Positions 46,676-57,989 of a stretch of DNA of 64,000 nt are shown one piece after another (within the stretch, counting starts at the first letter, position 1; each line of letters starts with the position of its first letter). A program made the translations under genes and the position numbers. The DNA comes from Theropithecus gelada. Its lineage: Eukaryota > Chordata > Mammalia > Primates > Cercopithecidae. The notes below the pieces were generated by a model. The model did not search any database, was not told the DNA's origin, and worked only from the letters and a program-made list of their open reading frames with translations. The stretch spans positions 54,161,888 to 54,225,887 of the forward strand of contig NC_037686.1 in NCBI RefSeq assembly GCF_003255815.1, written 5' to 3'.

Positions 46676-46858
46676 CAGTGGTTCTCAAAGTGTAGAGCCT
46701 GGACCAATGTCAGCGGTATCACTTGGGAACTTGTTAAAATGCAAATTCTTGGGGCCCAAGGCCTACAGAATCAGAAACTTCTAGGATGAGACTCAGAAGC
46801 CTGTGTTAACAAGCCTTCCAGAGGACTATGCTGCATGCTTAAGGTTGAGAAGCACTGT
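46676..46858 (+). mobile_element. MER20 (hAT-Charlie non-autonomous DNA transposon)
   Basis: Terminal inverted repeats are readable at both ends: CAGTGGTTCTCAA (46676-46688) and TTGAGAAGCACTG (46846-46858). The interior 'ggaccaatgtcagcggtatc', 'acttgggaacttgttaaaat', 'cagaatcagaaacttctagg', 'ctgtgttaacaagccttcca' follows MER20 order. The element encodes nothing; it was mobilised by hAT transposase in early placental mammals. Confidence 0.85.
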
Positions 46859-47374
46859 GTTAAGCCCTCCTTCAAATATCAGTGTAACTTCAAGGCTTCC
46901 ACTGTCTCAAGGGTCTTGCAGAAGGTCCCTTCTTTGTCTGTCAGGATGTGCAGATTCCTACTAGATTTGCTGAACAATCTGAGTCTCCACTTCCTCCTTC
47001 TTGGCATTCATCTCCTGCTCTTTATTCAGGACTAATTGATGTTCACACTGGCCAATTAGTCAATGCTACAATTCAAATGGCCCCAGCTGTATCCAGAATT
47101 AACATGAAAGCTTTCCTAAAATATGTGAGTGGATTCAAAAAAAAAAAAAATCACAGATTTTCCTTTTCAAAACAAGCATTTGGGCCTATTTTTGTTCAAG
47201 TATGAAGGTGAATTTTTCATGTATTATTTCCTCAATATAATTATTTTATGTTTGTTAAATACAGAGACTGCTAAAAACTCATTTGTTGAGACTTCCACAA
47301 GTTGATAAAGAATAGGATAAAAGCAAACGTACATCTTCATTATTTAACTACCCTAACCTGCTTATCAATCTCAT

Positions 47375-49440
47375 CTTTCATTTGTTCATTCTACAAATAT
47401 GCATCAAGCACCTATTATGTGCCAGGCACTGTTCTAGGTATGACGGCTTCAACCATAAACAAGACAGATGGGGTGAGATTGGACAGATTGGAGGGGAGTC
47501 TCTTCCTGCTACAGCTTGCATTGTAGTGGAGGACAGAACACTATAAAGAAATCAACAAATTAACAAGTACAATAATTACAGGATGTATTAAATATTCTGC
47601 AAGATAGAAACAGGATAATACGATAGAATCCCTGGAAGGGGTGGCTTCCTTAGACAGGGTGGTTGAGAAAGGTGTCTTTAGGGAGATTATATCTGAACTT
47701 AGTCCTGGAGATTGAAAGGAGCTACTTAAACGAAGAGGTGGAGAAAAGTGGAGGAATTCAGGCAGAGGATTATACAGCAAGCAACAGTTTTGTACTTTTT
47801 GAAACATGGAAGCAAGCCATAGTAAGTCCACAGGAAAGAGTGTTGGGGAAACATCATTAAAAACAAAATCTCCTCCCAACACAGAAAACCTCTCTACAGA
47901 CTAGAAGAGAAAGAAAGTCATCTTATTATTGAAAAAGCATTGAATAAGAATATGATACCTATCACAGATAATCCATCAAGAGATTCCAAAGTTCAAAAGA
48001 CATCTCATCCTCTTACCATGTGGTACATACTTGTCATCAAGATAAACAATAACTAGTTCTCAAGTAAGAGGACTTGGCAACACCATTTGTCACACATAGC
48101 TCTTCCTAAATTTACTTGGTAGTTGAGGTGACCATCTGTGTTAACTACTGGCTTTATTCCACAGAAAAATAAACTTCTCTTTATGACAAGACATAGTTTT
48201 GCAACTTGGAGCGAGGCACCTGCCCTCCCACAGAAATGGAGAAATAGGGGCACTACCTTCCTTGATTCCATTTGAAAGAGATGGCTCCCACGTCCTTGCG
48301 AAAGATATGCCTGGGTCTAAAACTGGCCAGAGGCTTATTTAGCTTTCAAAAAGATTTACATTATATTTCACAGAGACAGAGAAAGAAGTTAACAATTACA
48401 AATTTTCTAAGTAAATGTTCTCAGAATAAGAGGTTGGGGTGGGGGAATTCCTTCTATTTTCAACAAGAATTAAGCCTCTTAATTTTAAATTGTCTTGGCC
48501 CTTACAAAAGGCATGAATTAAAGTAACAGGAAATTATGTAGGATCTTAGAAGAGTTTACCTTTTACCCTCAGAGAAATGGAAACCCACTGAAGGTTTGTA
48601 ACATGATCAAATTTATATCTTTAACAAGGCATTTAGCCCCAGACAGAATGTACTGAGAAGGACACAACATCGCTTTTGTGATAATTCTTGTTAAAAATGC
48701 ATAACCCAATCCAGTCATAGAAAACAACAGAGGAACCTAAACTAGGGAGCATTCTATAAACGAACTGACCAGTACTTTTAACAAATGTCAGTGTTATGAA
48801 AGGAAGACTAAAGATCTGTCACAAATTGAAGGCCACTAAAGAGATATGACAAGCAAATGTAATGTGGGTCACTGGATTGTATCCTGGACCAGAAACATTA
48901 AAAACTGGTGAAAATTGAATAAGACCTGTAGCTTAGTTAATAGTATTACATTAATGTTAATTTCCCGCTTTTCAAAATTGGTTATATATGTAAGATGTTA
49001 AAATTAGGAGAAGCTGGATGAAGAATATATGAGAACTCTCTGCACCATTTTTGTAACTTTTTTATAAATATAAAATCATTTCAAAATAAAAAAATTTTAA
49101 AGTGAAAGAGCTTTAAAAACATTTTAAAATATCATTTAGGATACTGAGTTAATAAATTATTAAGGGGGGAAATAGAAGTGGGGAGGCCAGATAGGAGGCT
49201 AATGAAAAAAATTTGGTAAGAAATAAGAGTTCAAAGATGGTGGCAGCAAAGATGGAAAAAATTAAGAATCAAGATTCATTTTGGGTTCAGAACTGACAGT
49301 ACTGGGGTATCTATTGAGTGTGAGAACTGAAGGTCAAAGGTAGTTTCTAGAACTTTGCATAAGTAACTGTTGGAATGTTGCCATTTTTTCAAACAGAAGG
49401 AACTAAGAGAGGCATAAGGTTTTAGGCTAGATGATCTCTG
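47375..49440 (-). mobile_element. L2-type LINE relic in three pieces
   Basis: Reversed L2-like blocks: 'cattctacaaatatgcatca' with 'caagcacctattatgtgcca', 'acaagacagatggggtgaga', 'gacagggtggttgagaaagg' (47375-47880), 'ggaaacccactgaaggtttg' with 'taacatgatcaaatttatat' (about 48535-48650) and 'ggggaggccagataggaggc', 'actgacagtactggggtatc' (about 49130-49440). It is interrupted by unassigned sequence (47885-48490) and by an L1M 3' UTR (48655-49098). The minus-strand 113-codon frame at 47541-47882 is a chance frame in this relic. Confidence 0.6.
48655..49098 (+). mobile_element. L1M 3' UTR fragment
   Basis: Contains 'tcagtgttatgaaaggaaga', 'ggccactaaagagatatgac', 'ggattgtatcctggaccaga', 'gtagcttagttaatagtatt', 'atatgagaactctctgcacc' and ends 'atttcaaaataaaaaaattt'. 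This is the 3' UTR order of L1MC/L1ME-age elements. It was inserted in the L2 of the previous entry. Confidence 0.8.
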
Positions 49441-49444
49441 GTTT

Positions 49445-50450
49445 CAACCTCTCCTCTACAATGTTATATCACAAATCCAGCTCTGAGTGAGCAGTGAGCA
49501 CTGATCAATGTTATAATGAACGATATATGATTTTAACACTATTCTTCATAGAGGTGGCCACAGACTCTTCAAATCCCACTTTAGACCTGTGTACAAGCTA
49601 CAACCATCAAGTTAACTAGTCTAAGACTTGTTTCTTACCAGCATTTAGTTTTAGATTGATTTTGCTTTTCCTCCTCTCACCCCATTACTTTAGACAGCAA
49701 ACTAGTCAGCAACAAGGAGTTAATCAGAACCCTGGCTAAACCTTTTGATCCTCTTAATTTAGTTAACTGTGGAAGCCAAAAAAAAAAAAAAGAAAGAAAG
49801 AAAGAAAACAAAAAACCCACCACCATTTTTTTTACTCAAAAAGTCAAATTGTACTATGTGGACTTACAGATTCTCTAATTTTAACTAAACTAAACTTCAC
49901 AAAATTGACAAGTAGGATAAAAGATAATACTAATACAAAAAAAAAGACCACATCTTTTTAATTCCAGCATCAGCTCCTTATCTGCCACACTACAACTTAA
50001 AAGCAAGCACAAATTTAATCAGAAAAAGTAGTAGCATCTGACTCCATATTTTTAAAAGAGTAAATAATTACAACGTACCCCTTCCGGGTAAGGATGACTT
50101 TTTACAGAAAATGTAAAATGTCTTTACTTTTGAAAAGAAGTCTGTGCTATGCCTCCAACCCATTCTGAGCATTTTTGAACTGGTTGCTTAGAAATGTTTC
50201 CATTAATACATGATTTTGCCATCATAAACCATGCAAGTCTTCCAGACGGTTCTCACTGTGGAGAAGGGAGGTCCCCACAGTGTCTCTGTGCCCCCACCCT
50301 GCATCCTCATCTCCACTCCTCCAGAGACTTTAGGACCCTGACTTTTAAGGGGACAGGCAACTGTTTCTGTCTTTGCTGGCCCGAGCCTGGGACAGGCTCC
50401 TTCAGCATGGTCCTGTGGCAGTCCTCGGGAAAGGATGGCACATCTCAGCA
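49445..50450. other. Unassigned sequence with A/GAAA tract and a locally GC-rich end
   Basis: An A-rich microsatellite (A13 then GAAA units) lies at 49779-49816. From about 50230 the sequence becomes GC-richer and a plus-strand open frame of 114 codons (50194-50538) crosses into the MIR that follows. It has no recognisable domain and no supporting promoter or splice context. Confidence 0.35.
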
Positions 50451-50454
50451 GACC

Positions 50455-50640
50455 CTTCCACGGGACATTTGGACTCAGAACTCACACCGTTTGGATTCAC
50501 AAAGTGGTCCGGACACCTTGCCAGTTCTGCGACCTTAGACAAGTTGTGTATCTCCTTGAGCCCCAGTTTTCATTAGAAAGTGGGGATGGATATAATGCCT
50601 CCACATAGTAGTGAGAGGATCTCAGAAGCCAGGGAATATA
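50455..50640 (+). mobile_element. MIR SINE
   Basis: 'ttctgcgaccttagacaagt', 'tatctccttgagccccagtt', 'agaaagtggggatggatata', 'ctcagaagccagggaatata' follow MIR order. Confidence 0.7.
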
Positions 50641-50676
50641 AAGCTTTTAAGACAAAGCTTAATGAAGGCTGGCAAC

Positions 50677-51086
50677 TGTTAAACTAAATTAAAATTGCGC
50701 CTGAGGATGCCCCTGTCCTGAATCCTTAAGTAATGAACCGCAACCTAACATAGTACATTAACTAAACCCTAACTCTGGAGTTGATACTCAAGTAACACAT
50801 ATTAATAGCTGGTCTCAGTCAATCACAGATCACAGTAGCTGAGTGCCAACCAATCATAGCCAGCTGATTCGAATTAGGCAAAACACCAAGCTGTTGCCTA
50901 TTAAGCTGTCCCTGTGACTTCCATTTTCTGTCCATAAGTGTCTGACCACAATGCAGCCGGGGAATTCTTTGAACCTTTTCTGGTTCTGAGAACCAGGCGC
51001 TACAATCTTATTTATGATTTTTAAATTGTAAACAAAAGCCAATTCAGATAATGAAAGTAAATTTGTTGTAATTTTGCCTTTTGACA
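50677..51086 (+). mobile_element. ERVL-type solo LTR (LTR33-like)
   Basis: Begins TGTTAAACTAAATTAAAATT and ends TTTGACA, giving TG...CA ends. Inner blocks include 'gcgcctgaggatgcccctgt', 'ctggtctcagtcaatcacag', 'gtccctgtgacttccatttt', 'tgtccataagtgtctgacca', 'ttctggttctgagaaccagg'. This matches what I know of LTR33-class ERVL repeats. No viral internal sequence is present. The flanking 5-bp sequences do not match. Confidence 0.65.
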
Positions 51087-51905
51087 CTACTATTGTCCTA
51101 CTATGTTTCCTAGAGGCAGGGAGCTCCTTAGTTTTTGGTTTCTGAATTGACCTGTCCTGGGTCAACCACTGTGTTCTCCTTAGTTCAAGCATGAGCCATT
51201 TCTAAAACACACAAATCTCCTAACATGAGCACATTAAACTGAATAGAAAATATTTTTAAATAATAGCAAAATGTAATGACAGTATCAAGAAGAGCTCAGC
51301 TATCCTAGTAATGAATGTGCAATAAAGCTTACGACCTACCACTTTTATCTATGAAATTTGAAATTTTAAAAAATACATGTAAAACATATTAAATACATAT
51401 GTACAAGTATTAGTAAAGTGAAGCAAAATAAGCCTTTGTATATGCTTCTAGTGAAACTGTAAATTAGTGCAGCCTTCGCAGAACCCCAAATCAATTTGAC
51501 CCAACAATTTTGCTTGAGGAAGTAATGCCATTTTCTTCCTTCTAGATAGCAGAACACATTATAAGGCTATAATAATTAAAACAGTATATGATTTAAACAG
51601 AGATATGATCTTTTGATATACTGATATTTAAAATCAGTGGCAAATGATGGAATGGAAAATAAATGGTTTAAAAACAACTAAATATTTGGAAACAGCATGA
51701 AGTTGGATCCCCTCCTCTTACCATCAAGCAAAAACAAAATTCAAGTGGATTAAATATCTCAACATAATAGCCCTAGAAAGAAACACATGTAAGTATTTTT
51801 ATAATCTTTGAAAGGAGAAGGCCTTTCTCAGCATAGGCATAAGACCTAGAATTCATGAAGAAAATGACTGAATTTGTACTACAATTAAAAATATGTATAT
51901 GGCAA

Positions 51906-52293
51906 GAACGGCCATAATAAAAAAAATCAAAAAATAATAGATGTTGGCACGGATGTGGTGAAAAGGGAACACTCTACACTGCTGGTGAGAATGTAAACTA
52001 GTATAGCCACTACGGAAAACACTGTGGAGATTTCTTAAAGAACTAAAAGTAGAACTACCATTTGATCCAGCAATCCCACTACTGGGTATCTACCCAGAGG
52101 AAATGAAGTCATTATATGAAAAAGATACTTGCACACGCATATTTATATCAGTACAATTCACAATTGCAAAAATGTGGAACCAACACAAATGTGCATCAAT
52201 CAATGAGTGGATAAAGAAACTGTGATGTGATATATATATGATATATATGTGTATATATGAGATATATATGTGAGATACATATGCACACGCGTG

Positions 52294-52328
<35 letters not shown>

Positions 52329-52700
52329 TATGGAACACTACTCAGCCATAGAAAGGAACGAGTTAATGGCATTTGCAGCAAACTGGATGGGATTGGAGAC
52401 TATTATTCTAAGGGAAGTAATTCAGGAATGGAAAATCAAATATCATATCTGGGAACTAAACTATGACCATGCAAAGGCATAAGAATGATACAATGCACTT
52501 TGGGACTTGGGTGGAGAGGGAAGTTGTGGGAAGGGGTAAGGGAAAAAAGACTACAAATTGGGGTCAATGTATACTGCTCGGGTAATGGGTGCACCAAAAT
52601 CTCACAAATCACCACTAAAGAACTTACTCATGTAACCAAATACCACCTGTTCCCCAAAAACCTATGGAAATAAAAAATTTTAAAAATAATTTTAAAAAGT
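51906..52700 (+). mobile_element. L1P 3' end nested in L1M
   Basis: 5'-truncated primate L1: 'aaaataatagatgttggcac', 'gatgtggtgaaaagggaaca', 'ctactgggtatctacccaga', 'tggaacactactcagccata', then 3' UTR 'gtatactgctcgggtaatgg', 'gtgcaccaaaatctcacaaa', 'ccacctgttccccaaaaacc'. This 3' UTR type is from an older primate L1 (old L1PA or L1PB). The ORF2 region is disrupted by a large AT/CA/CG dinucleotide expansion (52228-52328). Confidence 0.9.
52228..52328 (+). repeat. TA/TG microsatellite followed by 54 bp of strictly alternating purine-pyrimidine
   Basis: 52228-52274 is TA-rich with short palindromic ATATATAT runs. From 52275 to 52328 purines and pyrimidines alternate without a single break, including GCGCGCGC (52301-52308) and a CA run (52307-52328). 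It grew from the short TATATATA stretch that L1 elements carry at this point of ORF2. Confidence 0.95.
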
Positions 52701-53704
52701 GAAAAAATGAAAAAAACACATTTGTGGCAAAAAAAAAAAAAAAAAGCACTATAAGTAAAACTGAAAGATACATGATGGATTGAAAGAACACATTTGCCAG
52801 ACATAGAAAACAAAGAGTTAAAAGTTTCCATAAATCAGTTAAAAAGATACAACTTAATAGAAAAATATATACTTAATTCAAAGAGAAAATTCACTGAAAT
52901 GGAAATACAAATGGACATAAACATTGAAAAGATTATCAGTTTTTAAAATTATTATGGCAATATAAATTAAGCAACATAGGCTGCTTATAAGGTTGGCAAA
53001 ATTTTGTTATGTTAAAGAAAGTGCAGAAAAATGGAAATTCGCACTGCTGTTGAGGGTGTAAATTGGTACAACCTTTTAACAACAATTTGGAAATATTTAT
53101 CAAAATTAAAAAGTCACACATCTTGTTACTCTTCTAGGAAGCTATACTATATAAATACTCAACATGTACACAGATATATGTCCAAAAAAGATTACAACAG
53201 GTTTTGTTTATAATAAATGAAAAAACAAACAAAAAGAAATAGTCCAACAACCCATCTGCTGGAGAAGCATGGGTGGAGCAAAGACACAGTGATTCAGCTG
53301 AAATGGGGTGTAGCATCAAAAAAGATTTTAAATAGCAATTGAAAAAATAAAAATAGCCCAAATGTTATAATCAAGATATTAAATAGTTCATCTATAATAA
53401 AATACATTACAGGCATTATAAATGATGCTTTTAAATATTTACTTAAATAGGAAAAGATTCATGGTATACCAGTTAGAATGAGGCTATGATATCATATGTT
53501 GCGTATGACCCATATTTGCAACATACATACTCCAAGGAAGGATACACACCAGTATGTGAACAATGGATATCTCTGAGTGGGGTAGGAAAGAGGTTACAAG
53601 GTAGTTTAATTTATACTTTATGTTTGTATTTTCCAATTTCTTCAACAGTCACAATTAACTTTTGTAATGAAGAAAGTGAAAGTTTAACAACAAAAAAAAA
53701 TGAA

Positions 53705-55435
53705 GTCAGGAGAGGGAGACAAATCCCTGAACTAAAGCAGAGTACTTACTTTATCTTTCTCCTCAAACCCCAACTACCTAAAATGAAATGCTTTATGTTT
53801 ATTTTACACATGCAAATACAAAATGTTTTAATTTCATCTTCAAAGCATCCACTCCACCATCCACATCTGCATCTGTTAATCTCTTATTTTGGGGTTTCAG
53901 AATTCATATGGTGGGATTTATGAAATCCACATTCTGCCGTCAATCTTCACACTAGGGGTTTTAGAAAATAGCATGAATGAAATGTGCTAACCCTGGCCTT
54001 GGAATGCAGTCATTCTAGAAAGTATATTTATTTTTTATTTTTTTAACCAAAGAATCAATAGATGTTTCAGCTGCTATATAGAAAAATATTCGCTTTCAAT
54101 ATGAAAGCTCAGCTGCAATGGGAAGAAAATATAATGCATTGTAAGAAAAGTTTAAAGTTATAAATTTGTGTGGCCATGCGTAAAAACTCCTAAAAACTGT
54201 GACCATCCAAGGGTTTCTTTCTGAATGGGTCTTTTATTCCAATGAGTTGGCACAGTGAAAGATGCACTGCATTGTTCTGACATCACACCAGGGTGAAAAC
54301 ACACAGTTCTGTTGACATCAATACAATGCACTACAATATATTTTTTATATCCTCTGTAGGTGTTCTGAAAGGACCCTATTGGTGGAAATGTTAAAAAAAA
54401 ATTACGGGAAAATCCCTGCAATGAATAGAGTACTAAAGCATTTCAATTTCCTAGGAAAAACTGGAGTCTACTTAAAAAATGTGATGGTAACATGAAGCAT
54501 ACAAATGGAGAGAAATTTTCAAAGGGAACATACAAAACACTTTTCCTGTTTCACAGTTTATCATGCAAATTCCATACATCTTAGTATAATGCAGTATGCA
54601 TAAGAAAATTAGTTTGTCAGGAAACCTGTTCATAATACACCTCAGTAGATCAAGAGAAACGTAATTTTGATGTAGACATAATTTTATTTCTCACTCTGTT
54701 CTGTTGTTTTCATGCTTTCTGGTCTTAATCAAAATTGTCTTTTATTTGAATTCTTATGAATGAGTCTTCTTGTAGACTGCATGGTCCCTCCATTGTATTT
54801 TAGAAACTAAAAAAATAAAGAATTACCAAATGTTGATGTGGCTGGCACTACAGATAGCAAGAGATGAAATAAAACCAGTGGGAAGCCAGACAAGTAAGGG
54901 ACAGATGCAAAGTGTGGACTCTAAGGGGTCTTGGATACTGAATATTCAAGTATAAGATCTCAGAGTCTCGTGACATGCAGCTTGATTCAGAAATGAGAGA
55001 AGAACAAGAGAAGCTACTCAGCAAAACAAATTCATCTCAGCCACGTGAATGTATTCGTCTCCTATGACCCTCACATTGTGCAAGACAGTAGCTCCAAAAG
55101 AACTCAATGAATTAGGGCACTTCATCATTTTCTAGTTTAATTAGATTTTTCATAGATATTAATTGAAAACAGTATACTATAGTGTGCTCAAATTAATGTA
55201 GCCTCCATTGTATACAAGTGTCAAAATGAGTAATCTCTATGCAAGCATTTGCTTTATTATATGAGCATATCTGTATAGTATAATAATCCATATAGTATAG
55301 TAATTCTGTCTAAAAATGTGGAGAACATCTAAAATAAAGGCATGAATGAGACAAATCTTTAATGAAAGCATTTTATAGAAACCAATTTAAGTTTTAAGTT
55401 GATTAATGTACATGATTGTCAGAGAAGGCAAGAAT
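53705..55435. other. Unassigned AT-rich non-coding sequence
   Basis: No repeat family, RNA gene or exon is recognised in about 1.7 kb. Confidence 0.35.
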
Positions 55436-55439
55436 TTTT

Positions 55440-55680
55440 TTCAGTTTATTTTAAAAATTATTAAGAATTTTAAATATTCATAATTGGATAGAATATAAAT
55501 AATACAAAATTAACTATTTTAATTATTTTCAAGTATACAATTTTGTGGCATTAAGTACATTTTTACTGTTGGGCAAACATCACCACCATCCATCTCCAGA
55601 ACTTTGTATTTCCAAACTGAAACTCCATATCCATTAAATAACAACTCCCTACAGTAAGAAATTCTAAATGCAGGAATAAT
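55440..55680 (-). mobile_element. Probable L1M 3' UTR fragment
   Basis: Blocks 'caagtatacaattttgtggc', 'attaagtacatttttactgt', 'caccaccatccatctccaga', 'actgaaactccatatccatt' are those of a reverse-oriented old L1 3' region. Confidence 0.6.
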
Positions 55681-55684
55681 ATCA

Positions 55685-57080
55685 ACATGTATACAATGAC
55701 ATCATGTGCAAGTCAAAGTTAAAATAATAAGAAAAGGTTTTGATGTGATGTGTTTCCCCAACTACATATGTAACCTCTTTTGTGATATTTTGCTATATTC
55801 TAGCATTTTTATTCACTGGTACTATCATTCACTGTATATTTATCATCTAATTAGCTCCCTATTTTCAATTAACCCCCCAACATACATACCAGAAAATATC
55901 ATCATTGTCATTTATCATCTGAGTCCAACGGGTCCTTTTTTTAAATATATATTTTAAGGCATTTTACAAATAATTTATGGAACAATAAAGAGATAATGAA
56001 AAGCTTATTTAAAATTTCATAAGAAGTTAAACATAGCAAACCTCACTGGGTCAAGTAAATGCTGGAGCACAGGCAATGTAAAGGATGAAATAGCACTGTC
56101 ACACACTTTGTGTGAGTCCCATCACAAAATATTGGTGGACTGGATCGAATCCTTCCTGACTGAATGACAAACTGAATGAAAACACCATATTTTCTTTTGT
56201 GCCCCTAGAAATGTATTGTTCACTCACCTTTTCTTGGAGAAAATTCATGCAGAATATCACCCTCTGAAAAATCATCTCAAATTTTGCACATATGATTAAT
56301 TTCAACATCATCACTCAAAAGTAGAATGCTGCTCTCCGCCTCTTTGCATGTATGCTTTGATTCATCTTAAATTTTGAACCAGATTTATCTATCTCTTTCC
56401 TTTATCAGTTTGGGCAGAAAATATAAACTCTGAAATTCTTCACTGTTTTTAATGGAAGCTAAAAGCAGACCACAAAGATGGTGTCTTCCATCTCCTCTTA
56501 TACTATTCTTAAAAGATGATATAATACTTTGGGCAGTATAATTAGAAAGCTGAAGAATTAATAATATATTATTCTTCAGCCTCAAATTTAGGGAATTCCA
56601 TGATTCTTATGTCTTATTATTTTAGTCTGCTTAGCCTAATTGTTAATAATTGATGAGCAATGATGAAATAATTCCTAAGATCATGTACTAGCACAATGTT
56701 CCAAGATGTAAAAAATAATAATATTAAGATTGCTGTAAGAACTCATTATGTATCTTGGATTTTCAAAAGAGTTTAATGGGCCTATATAGTAAGTGCAAGA
56801 TTTAATTTTTTTTGTTTAAAGTAATAGTAAATTTTCTCTTTGTTCTTTGGAAGGCTTTGAAGAAATAATAAAGTATCAGTCCTTACAAATAGTTAAAGCC
56901 ATTTTTAAAAATTTTCAAATGCAAATCAGATCCAATGGGCCTTAATGGCATACCAATGACATAGATTGATTTTAGAACTAAATTTTGTATCACTAACATG
57001 GGAAAACCAGTAACATTTGCCATTTCGGTTAGGATTATGTCCGTTTATATACTCCACCTAAAGTGACAATGGTTTTAACA
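55685..57080. other. Unassigned AT-rich non-coding sequence
   Basis: No repeat family or gene is recognised. The hairpin at 56549-56580 is listed separately. Confidence 0.35.
56549..56580. repeat. Near-perfect 32-bp inverted repeat
   Basis: GCTGAAGAAT (56549-56558) and ATTCTTCAGC (56571-56580) are exact reverse complements, and the 12 bases between them continue the pairing (AATA with TATT) apart from one unpaired T. It could form a hairpin with 14 paired bases and a 3-base loop. Confidence 0.9.
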
Positions 57081-57084
57081 GATA

Positions 57085-57480
57085 CATTTCTCACAGAAAA
57101 GTAGTCCAGAGAGAGACAGTCGAACCTTAGAAATGGCAGCATCATGGCCACTAGGGACAAGTATCCTTCTTTTCTGCTCTGTCATTCTTAGCATGAGTCT
57201 TTTTTTTCTCAAGATTGCCTCATTATCCAATTCAGCTTTTGTTGCTCCAGCCATCTCATCTATATGACAGGCAGGAAGGAAAAATGGGCCTAGGGAAGAA
57301 AGTGTGCACGTCCTAGATTAAGCAGCGTCCTGTGAGCATTTTTACCAGGTGTCACCTATGGCATTTCTGCTTATCTCACTGGCCAGGACAAAGACACATG
57401 ACCACACCTAGGTACAAGGAAGGCTAGGCCTTATAGTGTTTTAGCTGGTACACTGCCACTACCAATAATAAAGAGATTCT
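57085..57480. mobile_element. Old interspersed repeat, family not assigned
   Basis: Contains 'ttgttgctccagccatctca', 'ggcatttctgcttatctcac', 'tggccaggacaaagacacat', 'gaccacacctaggtacaagg', 'aaggctaggccttatagtgt'. The segment describing an area with 'cacatggccacacctaactgcaag'-type sequence is a common primate repeat; I cannot assign its family. Confidence 0.4.
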
Positions 57481-57484
57481 TTAG

Positions 57485-57985
57485 GAAAGCAGCAGCAAAT
57501 AATGGATATTGGGTGGCAAAAATAGTTTATGCTACAACTACCAAAAACAGAAGATGACTACAAACACATACAAGAAAAACAAACTATTATTAAACTATAG
57601 ATATATATAGTTAATAACTAAAGTTCAAAGCCTAAAATCTTCTCACATTCGGTTTAAAAGGGAAAATATAAAGCACCAGAAAAATATTAAAAATCTTCTC
57701 TTTGACCTCAATCAAAAGCACTGAAGGAGAAAATAATTATTTTCCTTCAGTGATTTGATAATTTAGTGATTTAGTATTATTTAATGTCATATTCATGTAA
57801 CATGTAAAAATCACTTTCTAAATGACCAGTGGTATGCAGCTCGCATTTGGGGAAAGTCTGGCTTTCACAAATAAATCATGAAAGGAGGTAAGATTATAGA
57901 GGTAAAATGAGGGTAAGGGATGATAAAAGAATTAGGTGCTAAATCAAAAAATTCTAAATTAAAATTTTGGAATTTTTACCTGTAA
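57485..57985. other. Unassigned AT-rich non-coding sequence
   Basis: No repeat family or gene is recognised. Confidence 0.35.
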
Positions 57986-57989
57986 GGGT

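Larger units (their letters stand above)
51366..53700 (+). mobile_element. L1M-type LINE ORF2/3' UTR relic split by an L1P
   Basis: Left part (51366-51905): 'ttataaggctataataatta', 'gaaacagcatgaagttggat', 'ggagaaggcctttctcagca', 'acaattaaaaatatgtatat'. The right part (about 52745-53700) resumes in L1 order: 'gcactataagtaaaactgaa', 'gaaaaatggaaattcgcact', 'ggtgtaaattggtacaacct', 'acaatggatatctctgagtg', ending 'gtaatgaagaaagtgaaag' and A-rich sequence. The element has no intact frame. Confidence 0.75.

Noticed and set aside
46228..46722. 164-codon minus-strand open frame
   Set aside because: It crosses the AluJ and parts of MER20 and the RPL30 pseudogene 5' UTR; no domain or gene structure.
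50194..50538. 114-codon plus-strand open frame in a GC-richer patch
   Set aside because: Overlaps a MIR at its end, has no recognisable domain, no signal of a promoter, and no evident splice sites.
53486..53923. 145-codon plus-strand open frame
   Set aside because: It begins within the L1M 3' region and continues into AT-rich unassigned DNA; composition and lack of any motif argue for chance.
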